Below are positions 8,346-16,561 of a DNA stretch of 64,000 nt, piece by piece. The DNA comes from Anaeromyxobacter dehalogenans 2CP-1 (GTDB taxonomy: Bacteria; Myxococcota; Myxococcia; Myxococcales; Anaeromyxobacteraceae), in contig NC_011891.1 of the NCBI RefSeq assembly GCF_000022145.1, forward strand, positions 1,426,001 through 1,490,000. The letters are read 5' to 3'. Within the stretch, counting starts at the first letter, position 1. Every line of letters starts with the position of its first letter. The translations under genes and the position numbers were made by a program. The notes under the pieces are model-generated. The model ran no database searches. It had not been told where the DNA came from and saw only the letters and a program-made list of their open reading frames with translations.

Positions 8346-9401
8346 GTGCTCCAGGGCGATCTCGCCACCTTCCCGCTTCCGGACCTCTTCCAGTGGCTCG
8401 ATCAGGGCCGCCGCGCCGGCGTGCTCGAGATCGACTCCGGCGACGGCGCGCGCTTCTGGCTGGAGGTGCAGGATCGTCGCATCCGGGCGGCCGCCCGCCC
8501 GCCCGGCGAGCACGCGGGGCTCGGCACGCTCGCCGGCTGGCACCACGCCGAGCCGCCCGAGGCGCTCTGGCCGGAGGCGTGCGCCGACCGCATCGTCGAC
8601 CTCTTCCTGGCGCCGCCCGGCGGCCGGTTCGCGCTGGTGGACGGCGCGGCCGGGTTCGAGGACGGCGTGCCGCTCGACCTCTCCGTCGGCCAGATGACGC
8701 TGGAGGGGCTGCGCCGGCTGGACGAGTGGCCCGACCTCGACCGCCGCTATCCGTCCGAGTCGGCGCTGCTGTGCGCCGACGGCGCCGGCGCGCCGCGCAC
8801 TCCCGGGCAGCGCGCCCTGCTGGAGGCAGCCCGGCGCCGGGTGTCGATCGCCGAGGCGCGCCTCGGGCTCCACCTCTCGCGCCCCGCGGCGCTCCGGCGC
8901 GTCGAGGCGCTCCGCGAGCTCGGGCTGGCCCACGTGGAGGGCGTGGCCCCGCACGCCGACCCGGTCTCCTCGCTCATCGACAAGGCGCAGCTGCTCGTGG
9001 GCGAGCGGCAGTTCGACGAGGCCGCCATCGTGTTCAGGAGCCTGCTCGCCGCGGATCCGTCGGACCGCCGCGTGCGGGCGCTGCTGCGCGAGGCGGAGCG
9101 CGAGCAGGTGGCGGCGCTCTACGAGGAGCTGTCGCCGGTGGCGGTGCCGGTCCTGCTCGGCGGCCCCGCCTCGCTGGACTCGCCCGCGGGGCGGCGGCTC
9201 GGGAGCATCGACCGCGAGGTCGCGTCCCGGGTGAACGGCGCGTGGGACGTGGCGAGCGTCGCCCTGTCCTGCCCGCTGCGCGAGGTCGAGACCCTGAAGG
9301 CGCTGCGGAAGCTCGTCCGGCTGGGGCTGGTGGACCTGCGCGACGGGGCCCCGGCTCCCGTCCGCTCGCCGCGCCGTGTCGGCACCCCCGGTCCGGCGTA
9401 G
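8346..9401 (+). CDS. DUF4388 (PATAN-type) domain protein
   Basis: 351-aa soluble protein. The first ~100 residues are a DUF4388 domain, starting LQGDLATFPLPDLFQWLDQGRRAGVLEI, whose core LPDLFQWL is diagnostic. The middle has a winged-helix-like stretch (RVSIAEARLGLHLS) and a short TPR-like segment (KAQLLVGERQFDEAAIVFRS). DUF4388 proteins are abundant in Myxococcota, often in signalling or motility clusters; an MglA-type GTPase lies 0.8 kb downstream. GTG start at 8346. Exact role unknown. Confidence 0.8.
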   Translation: MLQGDLATFPLPDLFQWLDQGRRAGVLEIDSGDGARFWLEVQDRRIRAAARPPGEHAGLGTLAGWHHAEPPEALWPEACADRIVDLFLAPPGGRFALVDGAAGFEDGVPLDLSVGQMTLEGLRRLDEWPDLDRRYPSESALLCADGAGAPRTPGQRALLEAARRRVSIAEARLGLHLSRPAALRRVEALRELGLAHVEGVAPHADPVSSLIDKAQLLVGERQFDEAAIVFRSLLAADPSDRRVRALLREAEREQVAALYEELSPVAVPVLLGGPASLDSPAGRRLGSIDREVASRVNGAWDVASVALSCPLREVETLKALRKLVRLGLVDLRDGAPAPVRSPRRVGTPGPA

Positions 9402-9479
9402 CGTCGGTGGGGTGCGGTGCGCGGCCGTGACACGCGCATGACGCGAGCGGCCTACTCCTGTTCCGGAGGGAGACGGCTC

Positions 9480-10139
9480 ATGGAACAGGTGATCGACCCG
9501 ACGGTGCGCCCCGGGAAGCCGCTGCTGCGTGGCGTCTCGCACGAGATCGCCGCCTCCATCTCGCTGGCCGCCTGGGTGGCGGTGGCGCTCACGGCCCCGC
9601 CGGGCCGGGCCAGCGTCGCCGCCCACGTCTACGGTGCCTCGCTCTTCACGCTGTTCGCGGTGAGCGCGCTCTACCACCGGCCCATGTGGCCGCCGGGGCC
9701 GCGGCTGCTGATGCGGCGCCTCGACCACTCCGCCATCTTCCTGCTCATCGCCGGCACCTACACGCCCATGTGCCTGCTGCTCGGCGAGAAGGGCACGCTG
9801 GTGCTGGCGCTGGTGTGGACCGGCGCGGTGCTCGGGATCTTCCGCGCGGTGCTCTGGCCGCGGGCGCCGCGGTGGCTCAGCGCGGCGCTGTACGTGCTGC
9901 TCGGCTGGCTCATCCTGCCGCTCCTGCCGGCGGTGGCCCGGGCCGCCGGCACCGGCGGGCTGGTGCTGCTCGGGCTCGGCGGCCTCGTGTACAGCCTCGG
10001 CGCGGTGGTCTACGCCACCAAGCGGCCCAACCCGTTCCCGGGCGTGTTCGGCTACCACGAGGTCTTCCACGCGATGGTGGTCGCGGCGGCCGCGCTGCAC
10101 TTCGCGGTGGTGCTGGGCGCGCTCCGCCGGATCGGCTGA
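9480..10139 (+). CDS. Hemolysin III family (YqfA/TrhA) membrane protein
   Basis: 219-aa integral membrane protein with about seven hydrophobic segments. Family motifs are the early GVSHEIAA, SALYHRPMW after the second segment, RLDHSAIFLLIAGTYTPM, and the C-terminal FGYHEVFHAMVV. These conserved His, Asp and Ser residues form the probable metal site of the PAQR/HlyIII superfamily. In bacteria, family members affect membrane energetics or lipid state; true haemolytic activity is doubtful. SD GGAGGG lies upstream of the ATG at 9480. Confidence 0.9.
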   Translation: MEQVIDPTVRPGKPLLRGVSHEIAASISLAAWVAVALTAPPGRASVAAHVYGASLFTLFAVSALYHRPMWPPGPRLLMRRLDHSAIFLLIAGTYTPMCLLLGEKGTLVLALVWTGAVLGIFRAVLWPRAPRWLSAALYVLLGWLILPLLPAVARAAGTGGLVLLGLGGLVYSLGAVVYATKRPNPFPGVFGYHEVFHAMVVAAAALHFAVVLGALRRIG

Positions 10140-10162
10140 CCCGCCCGCGGCGAGCGGGTCGC

Positions 10163-11230
10163 TCAGATCCGCTCGAGCTTCACCATCGCGGCGACGAGCA
10201 GGTGGAGCGCGAACAGCGCCTCCGGCTCGGTGACGGCCGCGTCCGGCTTCGCCGCGATCCGGCCCAGGCGCAGGAACTCGCGCCCGTCCAGCCCGAGCAG
10301 CGTGGCGCGCGCCGCGGGCGCGGCCTCGTCCACCCGCAGCCCGGCGAGCAGCTCCGCGATCGCCTCCGCGGCGCGGCGCGCCGCCGGCCCGTAGGAGCGC
10401 TCGCGGAGGTCGTGCTCCACGTCGGCGAGCGCGGCGCCGCGCCCCGGGAACATCCGCGCGAAGGACAGGCCCAGGAGCTGGCCGCGATCCCGGTACGCCT
10501 CGGGGGCGGACGCGTCGGGACGGGGCGCGGGCGGGCGGCCGGCGGGCGCGGCGGGCGGGGCGGGCGCCTCGGCCGCGGCGGAGATCCGGGAGGCCAGCTC
10601 CGAGCCGCCGCCGGACAGGATCTGGCGCGGGGCGGCGCGGTGCGGGTGGCGCGCGTCGAGGTCCTTCACCACCCGGCGCGTGATCTCCTTCAGCGCCGCG
10701 AGCAGCCCCTCGCCGCGGCTCGCCACCGTCTCGAAGTCCGGCGCGCCGAGCAGGTTCAGCTGGCGGCGCAGCTCGGCCACCGGCAGCACGCCGGGCAGGT
10801 CGCGCTTGTTGTACTGGATGACGTGCGGGAACGCGGGCAGGTCGATCCCCATCTCCGCCAGGTTCGACTCGAGGTTCGCGAACGACTCCAGGTTCGAGTC
10901 GAGCACCGACGCCTGCGAGTCGGCCACGAACACCACGCCGTCGGCGCCGTTCAGCACCAGCTTGCGGGTGGCGTCGTAGAAGACCTGGCCGGGCACCGTG
11001 TAGAGCTGCAGGCGCAGCGTGAGCCCGCGCACCTGCTCGGACTTGAGCGGCAGGAAGTCGAAGAACAGCGTCCGGTCACCCTCGGTGGAGAGGCTGACGA
11101 GCTGGCCCCGGCTCTCCGGGCGCACGCTCGCGTGGATCTGCTGCAGGCTGGTCGTCTTCCCGGACAGGCCGGGGCCGTAATAGACGATCTTGGCCGAGAT
11201 CTCGCGCGCGAGCGCGTTGACGGTGGACAC
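10163..11230 (-). CDS. MglA-like small GTPase with C-terminal extension
   Basis: 355-aa protein. Residues 1-195 form a Ras-like GTPase of the MglA type: P-loop YGPGLSGKTTS, switch II region LYTVPGQVFYDATR, base-recognition NKRD. The rest is an Ala/Pro-rich linker and a helical C-terminal domain not seen in MglA itself. GTG start at 11230 aligns with MglA N-termini (STVNALAREISAKIVYYG). In Myxococcota such GTPases set cell polarity and motility; a DUF4388 gene is nearby. MglA proper is ~195 aa, so this is a longer paralogue. Confidence 0.85.
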   Translation of the reverse strand: MSTVNALAREISAKIVYYGPGLSGKTTSLQQIHASVRPESRGQLVSLSTEGDRTLFFDFLPLKSEQVRGLTLRLQLYTVPGQVFYDATRKLVLNGADGVVFVADSQASVLDSNLESFANLESNLAEMGIDLPAFPHVIQYNKRDLPGVLPVAELRRQLNLLGAPDFETVASRGEGLLAALKEITRRVVKDLDARHPHRAAPRQILSGGGSELASRISAAAEAPAPPAAPAGRPPAPRPDASAPEAYRDRGQLLGLSFARMFPGRGAALADVEHDLRERSYGPAARRAAEAIAELLAGLRVDEAAPAARATLLGLDGREFLRLGRIAAKPDAAVTEPEALFALHLLVAAMVKLERI

Positions 11231-11334
11231 GGCCGCGCATTGTATCCGGCGCCCGGGGCTTCGCGAGGGCGCGAGCCCCGGGGGGCGCGCGCTCGGTGAA
11301 GGTGGAGGTGCGCAGGAGACGCCGGGCGGCGCCC

Positions 11335-12558
11335 TCACATGCGGAAGCCCACCACGAAGCTCGCCATCGGCGCCGGGGCGGTGGTGGACCACGCCACGTC
11401 CAGGCCGAGCGCGGGCAGCGCGACGTCGGCGACGTGCACCCGCAGGCCCACCCCCGGGGCGACGTACCGCGTCGTGTCGCTCCGCCAGCGGACGAGGCCG
11501 GCGTCGAGCAGCGCCACGCCGGTCGCGACGCCCCAGCGCGGCCGCCAGATCGGCACCGCGTACTCCAGGGCCGCGGTGCCGGCGCGCTCCGCCCACAGCC
11601 CGCCCGTCGGGAAGCCGCGCGCGCCCGGCGCGCCGCCCAGGCGGAGCGCGTCCACCGCGGCGTCGCCCTCGACGCCCTGGGCCGCCACCGCGATCGACCA
11701 GGCGTGGCCGAGCCGGTTCGCGCCGCCCCACGTCGCGCGCGCGTCGGCCTGGCGCAGGTCGCGCCCGCCCGCGAGCGCCGCGTCGGCGTGCCGGTAGCGC
11801 AGGCGCGCGGTGACGCCCCGCTCGTAGAAGAGGTGGAAGTCGCTCGCGTCGTACGCCACCGCCGCGACCGGGCCCCGGGCGGGCCCGACGCGCGCGGGCG
11901 GCGCCCAGCCGTCCTCGGCGCTCGCGTCCGACCACACGCCGAACCAGCCGGCGCTCACGGCCAACCGCTCGGTGAGCCGGCGGCCGATGGCGGCCGTCAG
12001 GTCGGTGCGGGCGTCGCGGTAGGCGTAGACCACGTCGCCGCCGCCGTCGGTCCGCTCGCGCCGCGCGTCCTGGCGCATCGCGAACGCGTCCGCGGTCCAG
12101 CGGGTGCCGGCCACCTCCCGATCCCAGTAGCCGGCCATCCCGGCCGCGCCGCGGGTCGAGAGCGTCCCGCCGGCCATGAGCTGCTTCCCCCATCCGAACA
12201 GGTTCGACTCCACCAGCAGCAGGCCGCCGCCGGTCTCCCCGCCCGAGGAGGTGAACATGGGGATGGGCAGGAGGGTCCAGCGCTCCTGGACGTCCACCTC
12301 CAGCGCCACGCCGCCCTCGCCGTCGGGGCGCGGGGTCACCCGGACGCCCTTGAACAGCCGGAGGTTGAGCAGGCGCTGCTCGAGCGCGGCGGCGTCGCCG
12401 TCGAACCGGTCGCCCACGTCCACCTCGAGCGCCTGCCGGACATAGGCGGTGGCGGTGCGCCGGTTGCCGGTGACCGAGATCTCGCGCACCACCGCTGGCC
12501 CGCCGCCCGCGGCGAGCTGGGCGCAGAGCAGGAACCAGAGCACCGGGGGCGCGGCCAT
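11335..12558 (-). CDS. Outer-membrane protein with POTRA domain and beta-barrel (BamA/surface-antigen type)
   Basis: 407-aa protein with an N-terminal signal sequence (VLWFLLCAQLAAGG), one POTRA-like domain (VVREISVTGNRRTATAYV to VTPRPDGE), and a C-terminal region of alternating hydrophobic strands. It contains GAPGARGFPTGGLW, like the RGF motif of Omp85 barrels, and ends in GFRM, near the usual terminal aromatic signal. It is shorter than BamA and has a single POTRA, so it is more like a patatin- or FhaC-related Omp85 protein. Role: insertion or secretion across the outer membrane, cargo unknown. Confidence 0.75.
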   Translation of the reverse strand: MAAPPVLWFLLCAQLAAGGGPAVVREISVTGNRRTATAYVRQALEVDVGDRFDGDAAALEQRLLNLRLFKGVRVTPRPDGEGGVALEVDVQERWTLLPIPMFTSSGGETGGGLLLVESNLFGWGKQLMAGGTLSTRGAAGMAGYWDREVAGTRWTADAFAMRQDARRERTDGGGDVVYAYRDARTDLTAAIGRRLTERLAVSAGWFGVWSDASAEDGWAPPARVGPARGPVAAVAYDASDFHLFYERGVTARLRYRHADAALAGGRDLRQADARATWGGANRLGHAWSIAVAAQGVEGDAAVDALRLGGAPGARGFPTGGLWAERAGTAALEYAVPIWRPRWGVATGVALLDAGLVRWRSDTTRYVAPGVGLRVHVADVALPALGLDVAWSTTAPAPMASFVVGFRM

Positions 12559-12668
12559 CGCGGGTTTCTAGTCGGGCGGCTCCCGGCCGTCCAGCGTCGC
12601 GCGGCGGCTCCGCGGCGGGCCGCCCCCGCGCGCAGCCGCGCTCCGCCGGGCGTGGTAAAGAGGCGCGC

Positions 12669-13988
12669 ATGGCGTCCACCTCCCTCACGTTCGCGACCCG
12701 GGCCGAGCACCGGGCCTGGCTCGAGTCCCGGTCCGCGCTGCCGGAGGGCTTCCGCATCGGCACCTGCGCGTTCGAGTTCGTGCCGGTGGAGGTCCCGAAG
12801 CCCGGCCGCATGCGCCTCACGCTCATCGCGCTCGACCGGCCCACCCCGGCGTTCGCGGCGAAGTTCACGCGCAACGCGTTCCCGGGCGCGCCGGTGCTGG
12901 TGGGGCGCCGCCGGCTGGACGGCGCGGCGCTCGGCGCGGTGGTGATCAACAACAAGGTGGCGAACGTGTGCGCGCCGGACGGCGTCGAGGCCGCCGAGCG
13001 CGTCTGCGCCGAGGCGGCGCGGCTGCTCGGGCTCGCGCCGGAGGAGGTCCTGCCGTCCTCGACCGGCGTCATCGGATGGCGGCTGCCGGTGGACCGGATG
13101 GTGGAGGCGCTGCCCGCCGCGGCGGCGGCGCTGCAGGGCGGCTCGGCGCTGCCCGCCGCCGAGGCGATCATGACCACCGACCTGTACCCGAAGCTGCGCC
13201 GGGCCGACGTGGGCGGCGGGAGCATCGTGGGCTTCGCGAAGGGTGCCGGGATGGTCGAGCCGAACCTGGCCACCATGCTGGTCTACCTCCTCACCGATCT
13301 CGACGTGCCCCGCGACGCGCTCCGCGCCGCGCTCGACCGGGCGGTGGAGGGCAGCTTCAACCGCATCTCGGTGGACTCCGACACCAGCACGTCCGACACC
13401 GTGGTGCTGCTCTCCTCGCGCCGGCGCCCGGCGCCGCCGGCCGCCGAGTTCGCGGCGGCGCTCGCGCGCGTGTGCGGCGACCTCGCCGAGGACGTGGTCC
13501 GGAACGGCGAGGGCGTGCACCACGTGGTGCGGGTGGCGGTCCGCGGGGCGCCGTCGGACGCGGTGGCGCACCGGGTGGGCAAGGCGGTCGTGAACTCGCC
13601 GCTGCTCAAGGCCGCGGTGAACGGGAACGACCCGAACGTCGGCCGGCTGCTGTGCGCGGTGGGCAAGGTGGCCGGCGCGGCCGGCATCGCGCTCGACCCG
13701 GCGCGCGCGGTGATGCGGGTGGGCGGCGAGGTGGTGCTGGAGGGCGGCGCCATGCGGCTCGACCCGGAGAAGGAGCGGCGGCTGGTGGCGCACATGAAGG
13801 CGGCGGAGCTGTACGCGAGCGCGCCGCCCGCCGACGGCGTCTTGTTCCGGCCCCCGATCGACCACCCGCCGCACGAGCGGCGGGTGGAGATCGAGATCGA
13901 CCTGGGCATGGGCGCCGGCGCCTGCGACGTGCTCGGCGGCGACCTCTCCCACGAGTACGTCACCGAGAACGCCGACTACCGGAGCTGA
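12669..13988 (+). CDS. argJ: Bifunctional ornithine acetyltransferase / N-acetylglutamate synthase
   Basis: 439-aa ArgJ, which moves the acetyl group from N-acetylornithine to glutamate in arginine synthesis. The autocleavage and active-site motif is KGAGMVEPNLATML, with nucleophile Thr202. Other conserved stretches are FTRNAFPGAPV, SSTGVIGW, MTTDLYPK, VDSDTSTSDT, GNDPNVGR and the C-terminal YVTENADYRS. Longer than the usual ~400 aa because of an N-terminal extension and an insertion near residue 395. No other arg gene is in the window. Divergent from the outer-membrane gene at 11335. Confidence 0.93.
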   Translation: MASTSLTFATRAEHRAWLESRSALPEGFRIGTCAFEFVPVEVPKPGRMRLTLIALDRPTPAFAAKFTRNAFPGAPVLVGRRRLDGAALGAVVINNKVANVCAPDGVEAAERVCAEAARLLGLAPEEVLPSSTGVIGWRLPVDRMVEALPAAAAALQGGSALPAAEAIMTTDLYPKLRRADVGGGSIVGFAKGAGMVEPNLATMLVYLLTDLDVPRDALRAALDRAVEGSFNRISVDSDTSTSDTVVLLSSRRRPAPPAAEFAAALARVCGDLAEDVVRNGEGVHHVVRVAVRGAPSDAVAHRVGKAVVNSPLLKAAVNGNDPNVGRLLCAVGKVAGAAGIALDPARAVMRVGGEVVLEGGAMRLDPEKERRLVAHMKAAELYASAPPADGVLFRPPIDHPPHERRVEIEIDLGMGAGACDVLGGDLSHEYVTENADYRS

Positions 13989-14019
13989 GCCCGTACGCGA
14001 ACCGCTCGCCCCCGAGCGT

Positions 14020-14043
14020 GTCGAGGGCGAGCGGAGGCTCGAC
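14020..14043. terminator. Inverted repeat between convergent genes
   Basis: GTCGAG and CTCGAC form a 6-bp stem with a 12-nt loop between the ends of argJ and the convergent gene at 14065, followed by a GGGCC-rich stretch. A shared terminator is plausible, but there is no T-run. Confidence 0.3.
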
Positions 14044-14064
14044 GGGGCCGGGCCCGAGGCCCGG

Positions 14065-15405
14065 TCAGCGGACGCCGACGGCCGGGCGCGGCGTGCCGTC
14101 GCGGCGGCAGCGCTCGGCGAGGCCGGGAAAGTCCTGCTCCCAGCCGCCGCAGCGGGGCGGCGGGGGCGCGGGCGTCCACGCGGTGGGGCGCCGCGCGTCG
14201 CCGGGGCCGGGCACCACCAGCGAGCCGACGAAGTCGCCCTTCTCGTAGACCCGCCGGATCTGCGCGGCGAGGCGCGCCACCTCGGCGTCGCCGATCCGGC
14301 CGGTCGCGGTCGCCTGGTAGAACTGCACCGTCACGCGCACCGGGAAGCGCGGGTCGCGCTCGACGGCGAGCCCGGCCAGCTCGGTGTACGGGCCGTCCAG
14401 CGCGCCGTGGCCCAGCACCGCCGTCTCGAGGTCCCGCTCCGGCGCGGCCATCGACTTCGCCTGCGGCGCCGGTGCGGCGGCCATGGGCGCCTGCCCGTAG
14501 GCCTCGGCGCGCCGCGGCGGCTCGCGGCGGCGGAGCGGCACCTGCACCAGCATGAGCACGTTCGCGTCGTCGCCCAGGTCGGAGGCGGCCTCGCCGTTCA
14601 GGGTGGTGCCGCGCCCGCGCACGTCGGAGAGGCGCTCGGCGATGAGCGGGGCGCGCTCGCCGCCCGCGTTGAAGAACAGCCGCTGCCCCCAGCTCGCGCC
14701 GCCCGAGACGGTGTCGCGCGCGTTGTCCACCACGGTGATCGAGGTGCCCTGGCGCGTCACCAGGATGGTGAGCACCGCGGGATCGCCCGCGGTCGACTGG
14801 TAGTTGAAGATCACCGGGTGGAACGTCGCGCGGCCCTGGCGCGGCACCGGCAGGAACGCCGCCTGCGCCGACACGAGCGCGTGCGTGTCGCGCGGCGCGA
14901 GCAGCGAGCCGCCGCGGACGGCGCCGTCGCGCGGCGAGGACAGCCAGCGCGCCGGATCGGCGAGCAGGTCGCGGAGCGTGATGACGCGCTCGCGCCCGTT
15001 CTCCCGCGCATTCCCCACCCGCAGCCAGATCCGGTCGAGCGGCACGTCGGCGGTGCGGTCGGTGAAGTTGGGGAAGCGGAGGACCGGCATGAGCGCGAGC
15101 TTGCGGGCGTCCCCGTCCTCGGACACGACCTCCAGCGTCACGTCGCTGATGTTCGGGCCGAGCGACGAGCCCTGCCAGCGGCCGGTGTCCTCCCAGGTGA
15201 CGTTCACGAGGTCGAGGCCGTGCGCCTGCGCGGCGCGCCGGGCGTCGGGATCCGAGACCATCCCTGCGACGCGCTGGACCACGGCCGGATAGGGCTCGGG
15301 GCGCGGGTCGCCGCGCCGCGCCGAGGCGGCGGCCGGCGGGAGCAGGAGCGCGAGGGCGGTCCCGAGTGCGAGGAGGCGGAAGGGCAGGGCGCGGCGTCGG
15401 GTCAT
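14065..15405 (-). CDS. Exported protein of unknown function
   Basis: 446 aa, no recognised domain. The N-terminus is a signal peptide (RRRALPFRLLALGTALALLL, cleavage likely after AAASA). The body is rich in beta-type segments (VTLEVVSEDGDARKLALM, ATFHPVIFNY, SITVVDNARDTVSGG) and ends with a Pro-rich stretch plus two Cys (PRCGGWEQDF, AERCRR). SD GGAGGAACGCC supports the ATG at 15405. Probably periplasmic or surface-exposed. It stands alone, convergent with argJ. Confidence 0.7.
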   Translation of the reverse strand: MTRRRALPFRLLALGTALALLLPPAAASARRGDPRPEPYPAVVQRVAGMVSDPDARRAAQAHGLDLVNVTWEDTGRWQGSSLGPNISDVTLEVVSEDGDARKLALMPVLRFPNFTDRTADVPLDRIWLRVGNARENGRERVITLRDLLADPARWLSSPRDGAVRGGSLLAPRDTHALVSAQAAFLPVPRQGRATFHPVIFNYQSTAGDPAVLTILVTRQGTSITVVDNARDTVSGGASWGQRLFFNAGGERAPLIAERLSDVRGRGTTLNGEAASDLGDDANVLMLVQVPLRRREPPRRAEAYGQAPMAAAPAPQAKSMAAPERDLETAVLGHGALDGPYTELAGLAVERDPRFPVRVTVQFYQATATGRIGDAEVARLAAQIRRVYEKGDFVGSLVVPGPGDARRPTAWTPAPPPPRCGGWEQDFPGLAERCRRDGTPRPAVGVR

Positions 15406-15647
15406 GGCGTTCCTCCGGGTGGTTCGCAGGGGTGAACGCACCTTCCTCGGGATGGATCTGCGAGCGCCCGTCCGGGCCGCGGACGGCGGCGGTCGCCGGG
15501 CGGACCGGGCGGAGCACGCCGCCGGCGGTTTCCCCGGAGACGAAGGGCGGTTGCGCACGGCGCGGTCGGCACCGGGGCTGCACCGGCGCCGGGCATGTCC
15601 ACGAACGAGAACGTCCTCCGGGGCGCGGCCGGCGCGCGGAGCGGCCG

Positions 15648-16364
15648 GTGATCGCCGCCGCGGAGCGAGGGCGCGCCGAGGCGCGGGAGGCGGCGGGACG
15701 GCGCGACGCGCGCGCCGCCGGTCAGCGGTTCGACGAGGCGCTGCAGCGCGCGAGGCGGGCCGACGAGCGCGGTCGGGCCGGCGCCGCGCAGGCGGTGCGG
15801 GCGGAGCGCGGGCGCGCGGACGCGGCGCGCGCGAGCGCGGGGGAGTCGGACGGAGACGAGCCGGGCGCCGGAGGAACGGCCCGCGCACCGTCGCCCGCGG
15901 CCAGCGCCGCGACCGACCGCGCGCACCGGGCCGGCGCCGGGGCGTTCGCGGACGCCGCCCCCCAGGCGCCGACGGCCGCGCCCACGCTTCCCGGCGCGTC
16001 CGCGTCCGCGCCCGCCCCCGCCGACGTCGCCGCCCTCCGGTCCGCCGTGCGCGCGCTGCCCGCCGCCATCGAGGTGGCGCAGCAGGCCGACGGGTCGGCG
16101 CTCACGCTCGCGTTCGGCTCCGCGCTCGGCGTGGACCTGCGCGCCGGCGCCGGAGGCATCGAGCTCACCCTCCGCCCCGCCGCCGCGCTCGCGCGCGCCG
16201 CACAGGCCGAGCTCCCCGGCCTCACCGCCGCGCTCCGCGCCCGCGGCCTGCGGGTCGCCCGCGCCGAGGTCCGCGCCCGCCCGGACGCCCGGGCTCCGGC
16301 CCGGGACGACGCCGCCGGGACGCCGTTCGCCGCCCGCGTTGACGGCGCAACGGGCCTCCTATAA
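15648..16364 (+). CDS. Ala/Arg-rich protein with FliK/type III secretion-like C-terminus
   Basis: 238-aa protein. Residues 1-120 are Ala- and Arg-rich and low in complexity. The last ~90 residues read as a small folded domain (GSALTLAFGSALGVDL, GIELTLRPA, ELPGLTAALRARGLRVARAEV), resembling the C-terminal domain of FliK/HpaP hook- or needle-length proteins; this match is weak. The GTG at 15648 overlaps the stop of an 18-codon reading frame beginning ATG 15595 (GTGA), which could be a leader peptide. It ends 15 nt before tRNA-Cys. Confidence 0.5.
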   Translation: MIAAAERGRAEAREAAGRRDARAAGQRFDEALQRARRADERGRAGAAQAVRAERGRADAARASAGESDGDEPGAGGTARAPSPAASAATDRAHRAGAGAFADAAPQAPTAAPTLPGASASAPAPADVAALRSAVRALPAAIEVAQQADGSALTLAFGSALGVDLRAGAGGIELTLRPAAALARAAQAELPGLTAALRARGLRVARAEVRARPDARAPARDDAAGTPFAARVDGATGLL

Positions 16365-16365
16365 A
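16339..16365 (+). promoter_or_regulatory. Candidate promoter of tRNA-Cys
   Basis: TTGACG (16339-16344) and TATAAA (16360-16365) with a 15-bp spacer, ending 13 nt before the tRNA. The spacer is short for a sigma-70 promoter. It overlaps the end of the upstream coding sequence. Confidence 0.45.
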
Positions 16366-16378
16366 AGGCTGACCCTAC

Positions 16379-16450
16379 GGCACCGTCGCCAAGTGGTAAG
16401 GCCCGGGTCTGCAAAACCCGTATTCGGCGGTTCGAATCCGCCCGGTGCCT
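16379..16450 (+). tRNA. tRNA-Cys (GCA)
   Basis: Full cloverleaf: acceptor GGCACCG/CGGTGCC, D-arm with AAGTGGTAAGG, anticodon stem CGGGT/ACCCG with loop CTGCAAA (anticodon GCA at 16411-16413), and T-arm GGCGG-TTCGAATC-CGCC. Discriminator base T; CCA is not encoded. Its 3' 42 nt are also the left attachment site of the prophage, and integration keeps the gene whole. Confidence 0.96.
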
Positions 16451-16453
16451 CTC
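16409..16453 (+). other. attL, left prophage attachment site
   Basis: 45 bp identical to 41099-41143. It runs from the anticodon loop of tRNA-Cys to 3 nt past the tRNA 3' end. The integrase gene starts 109 bp further in, as is usual for tRNA-targeting prophages. Confidence 0.93.
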
Positions 16454-16503
16454 AATAGTATCAAGGCCTTACGCCCGTACCGTGTACCTCCGGACATTTG
16501 CCG

Positions 16504-16543
16504 GTTACCGGTAACGGCGACCCCCTCCTTAGGGGTAGTCGCC
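16504..16543 (+). promoter_or_regulatory. Palindrome and hairpin in the integrase leader
   Basis: GTTACCGGTAAC (16504-16515) is a perfect 12-bp palindrome. It directly abuts a hairpin: GGCGAC-CCCCT, loop CCTT, AGGGG, bulge TA, GTCGCC (16516-16543). The integrase ATG follows after 18 nt. The palindrome could be an operator or recombinase arm site, and the hairpin could limit integrase expression; both are inferences. Confidence 0.55.
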
Positions 16544-16561
16544 TTACCAGGAGACCGACAA

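Noticed and set aside
5180-8368. 1062-codon minus-strand frame over the selenoprotein genes
   Set aside because: Low-complexity translation antisense to PrxU and the GrdB-like gene, and out of frame with the lipoprotein it overlaps.
16445-16561. Upstream in-frame start for the integrase
   Set aside because: It would begin within the tRNA and att site and has no SD, while ATG 16562 has AGGAGA.
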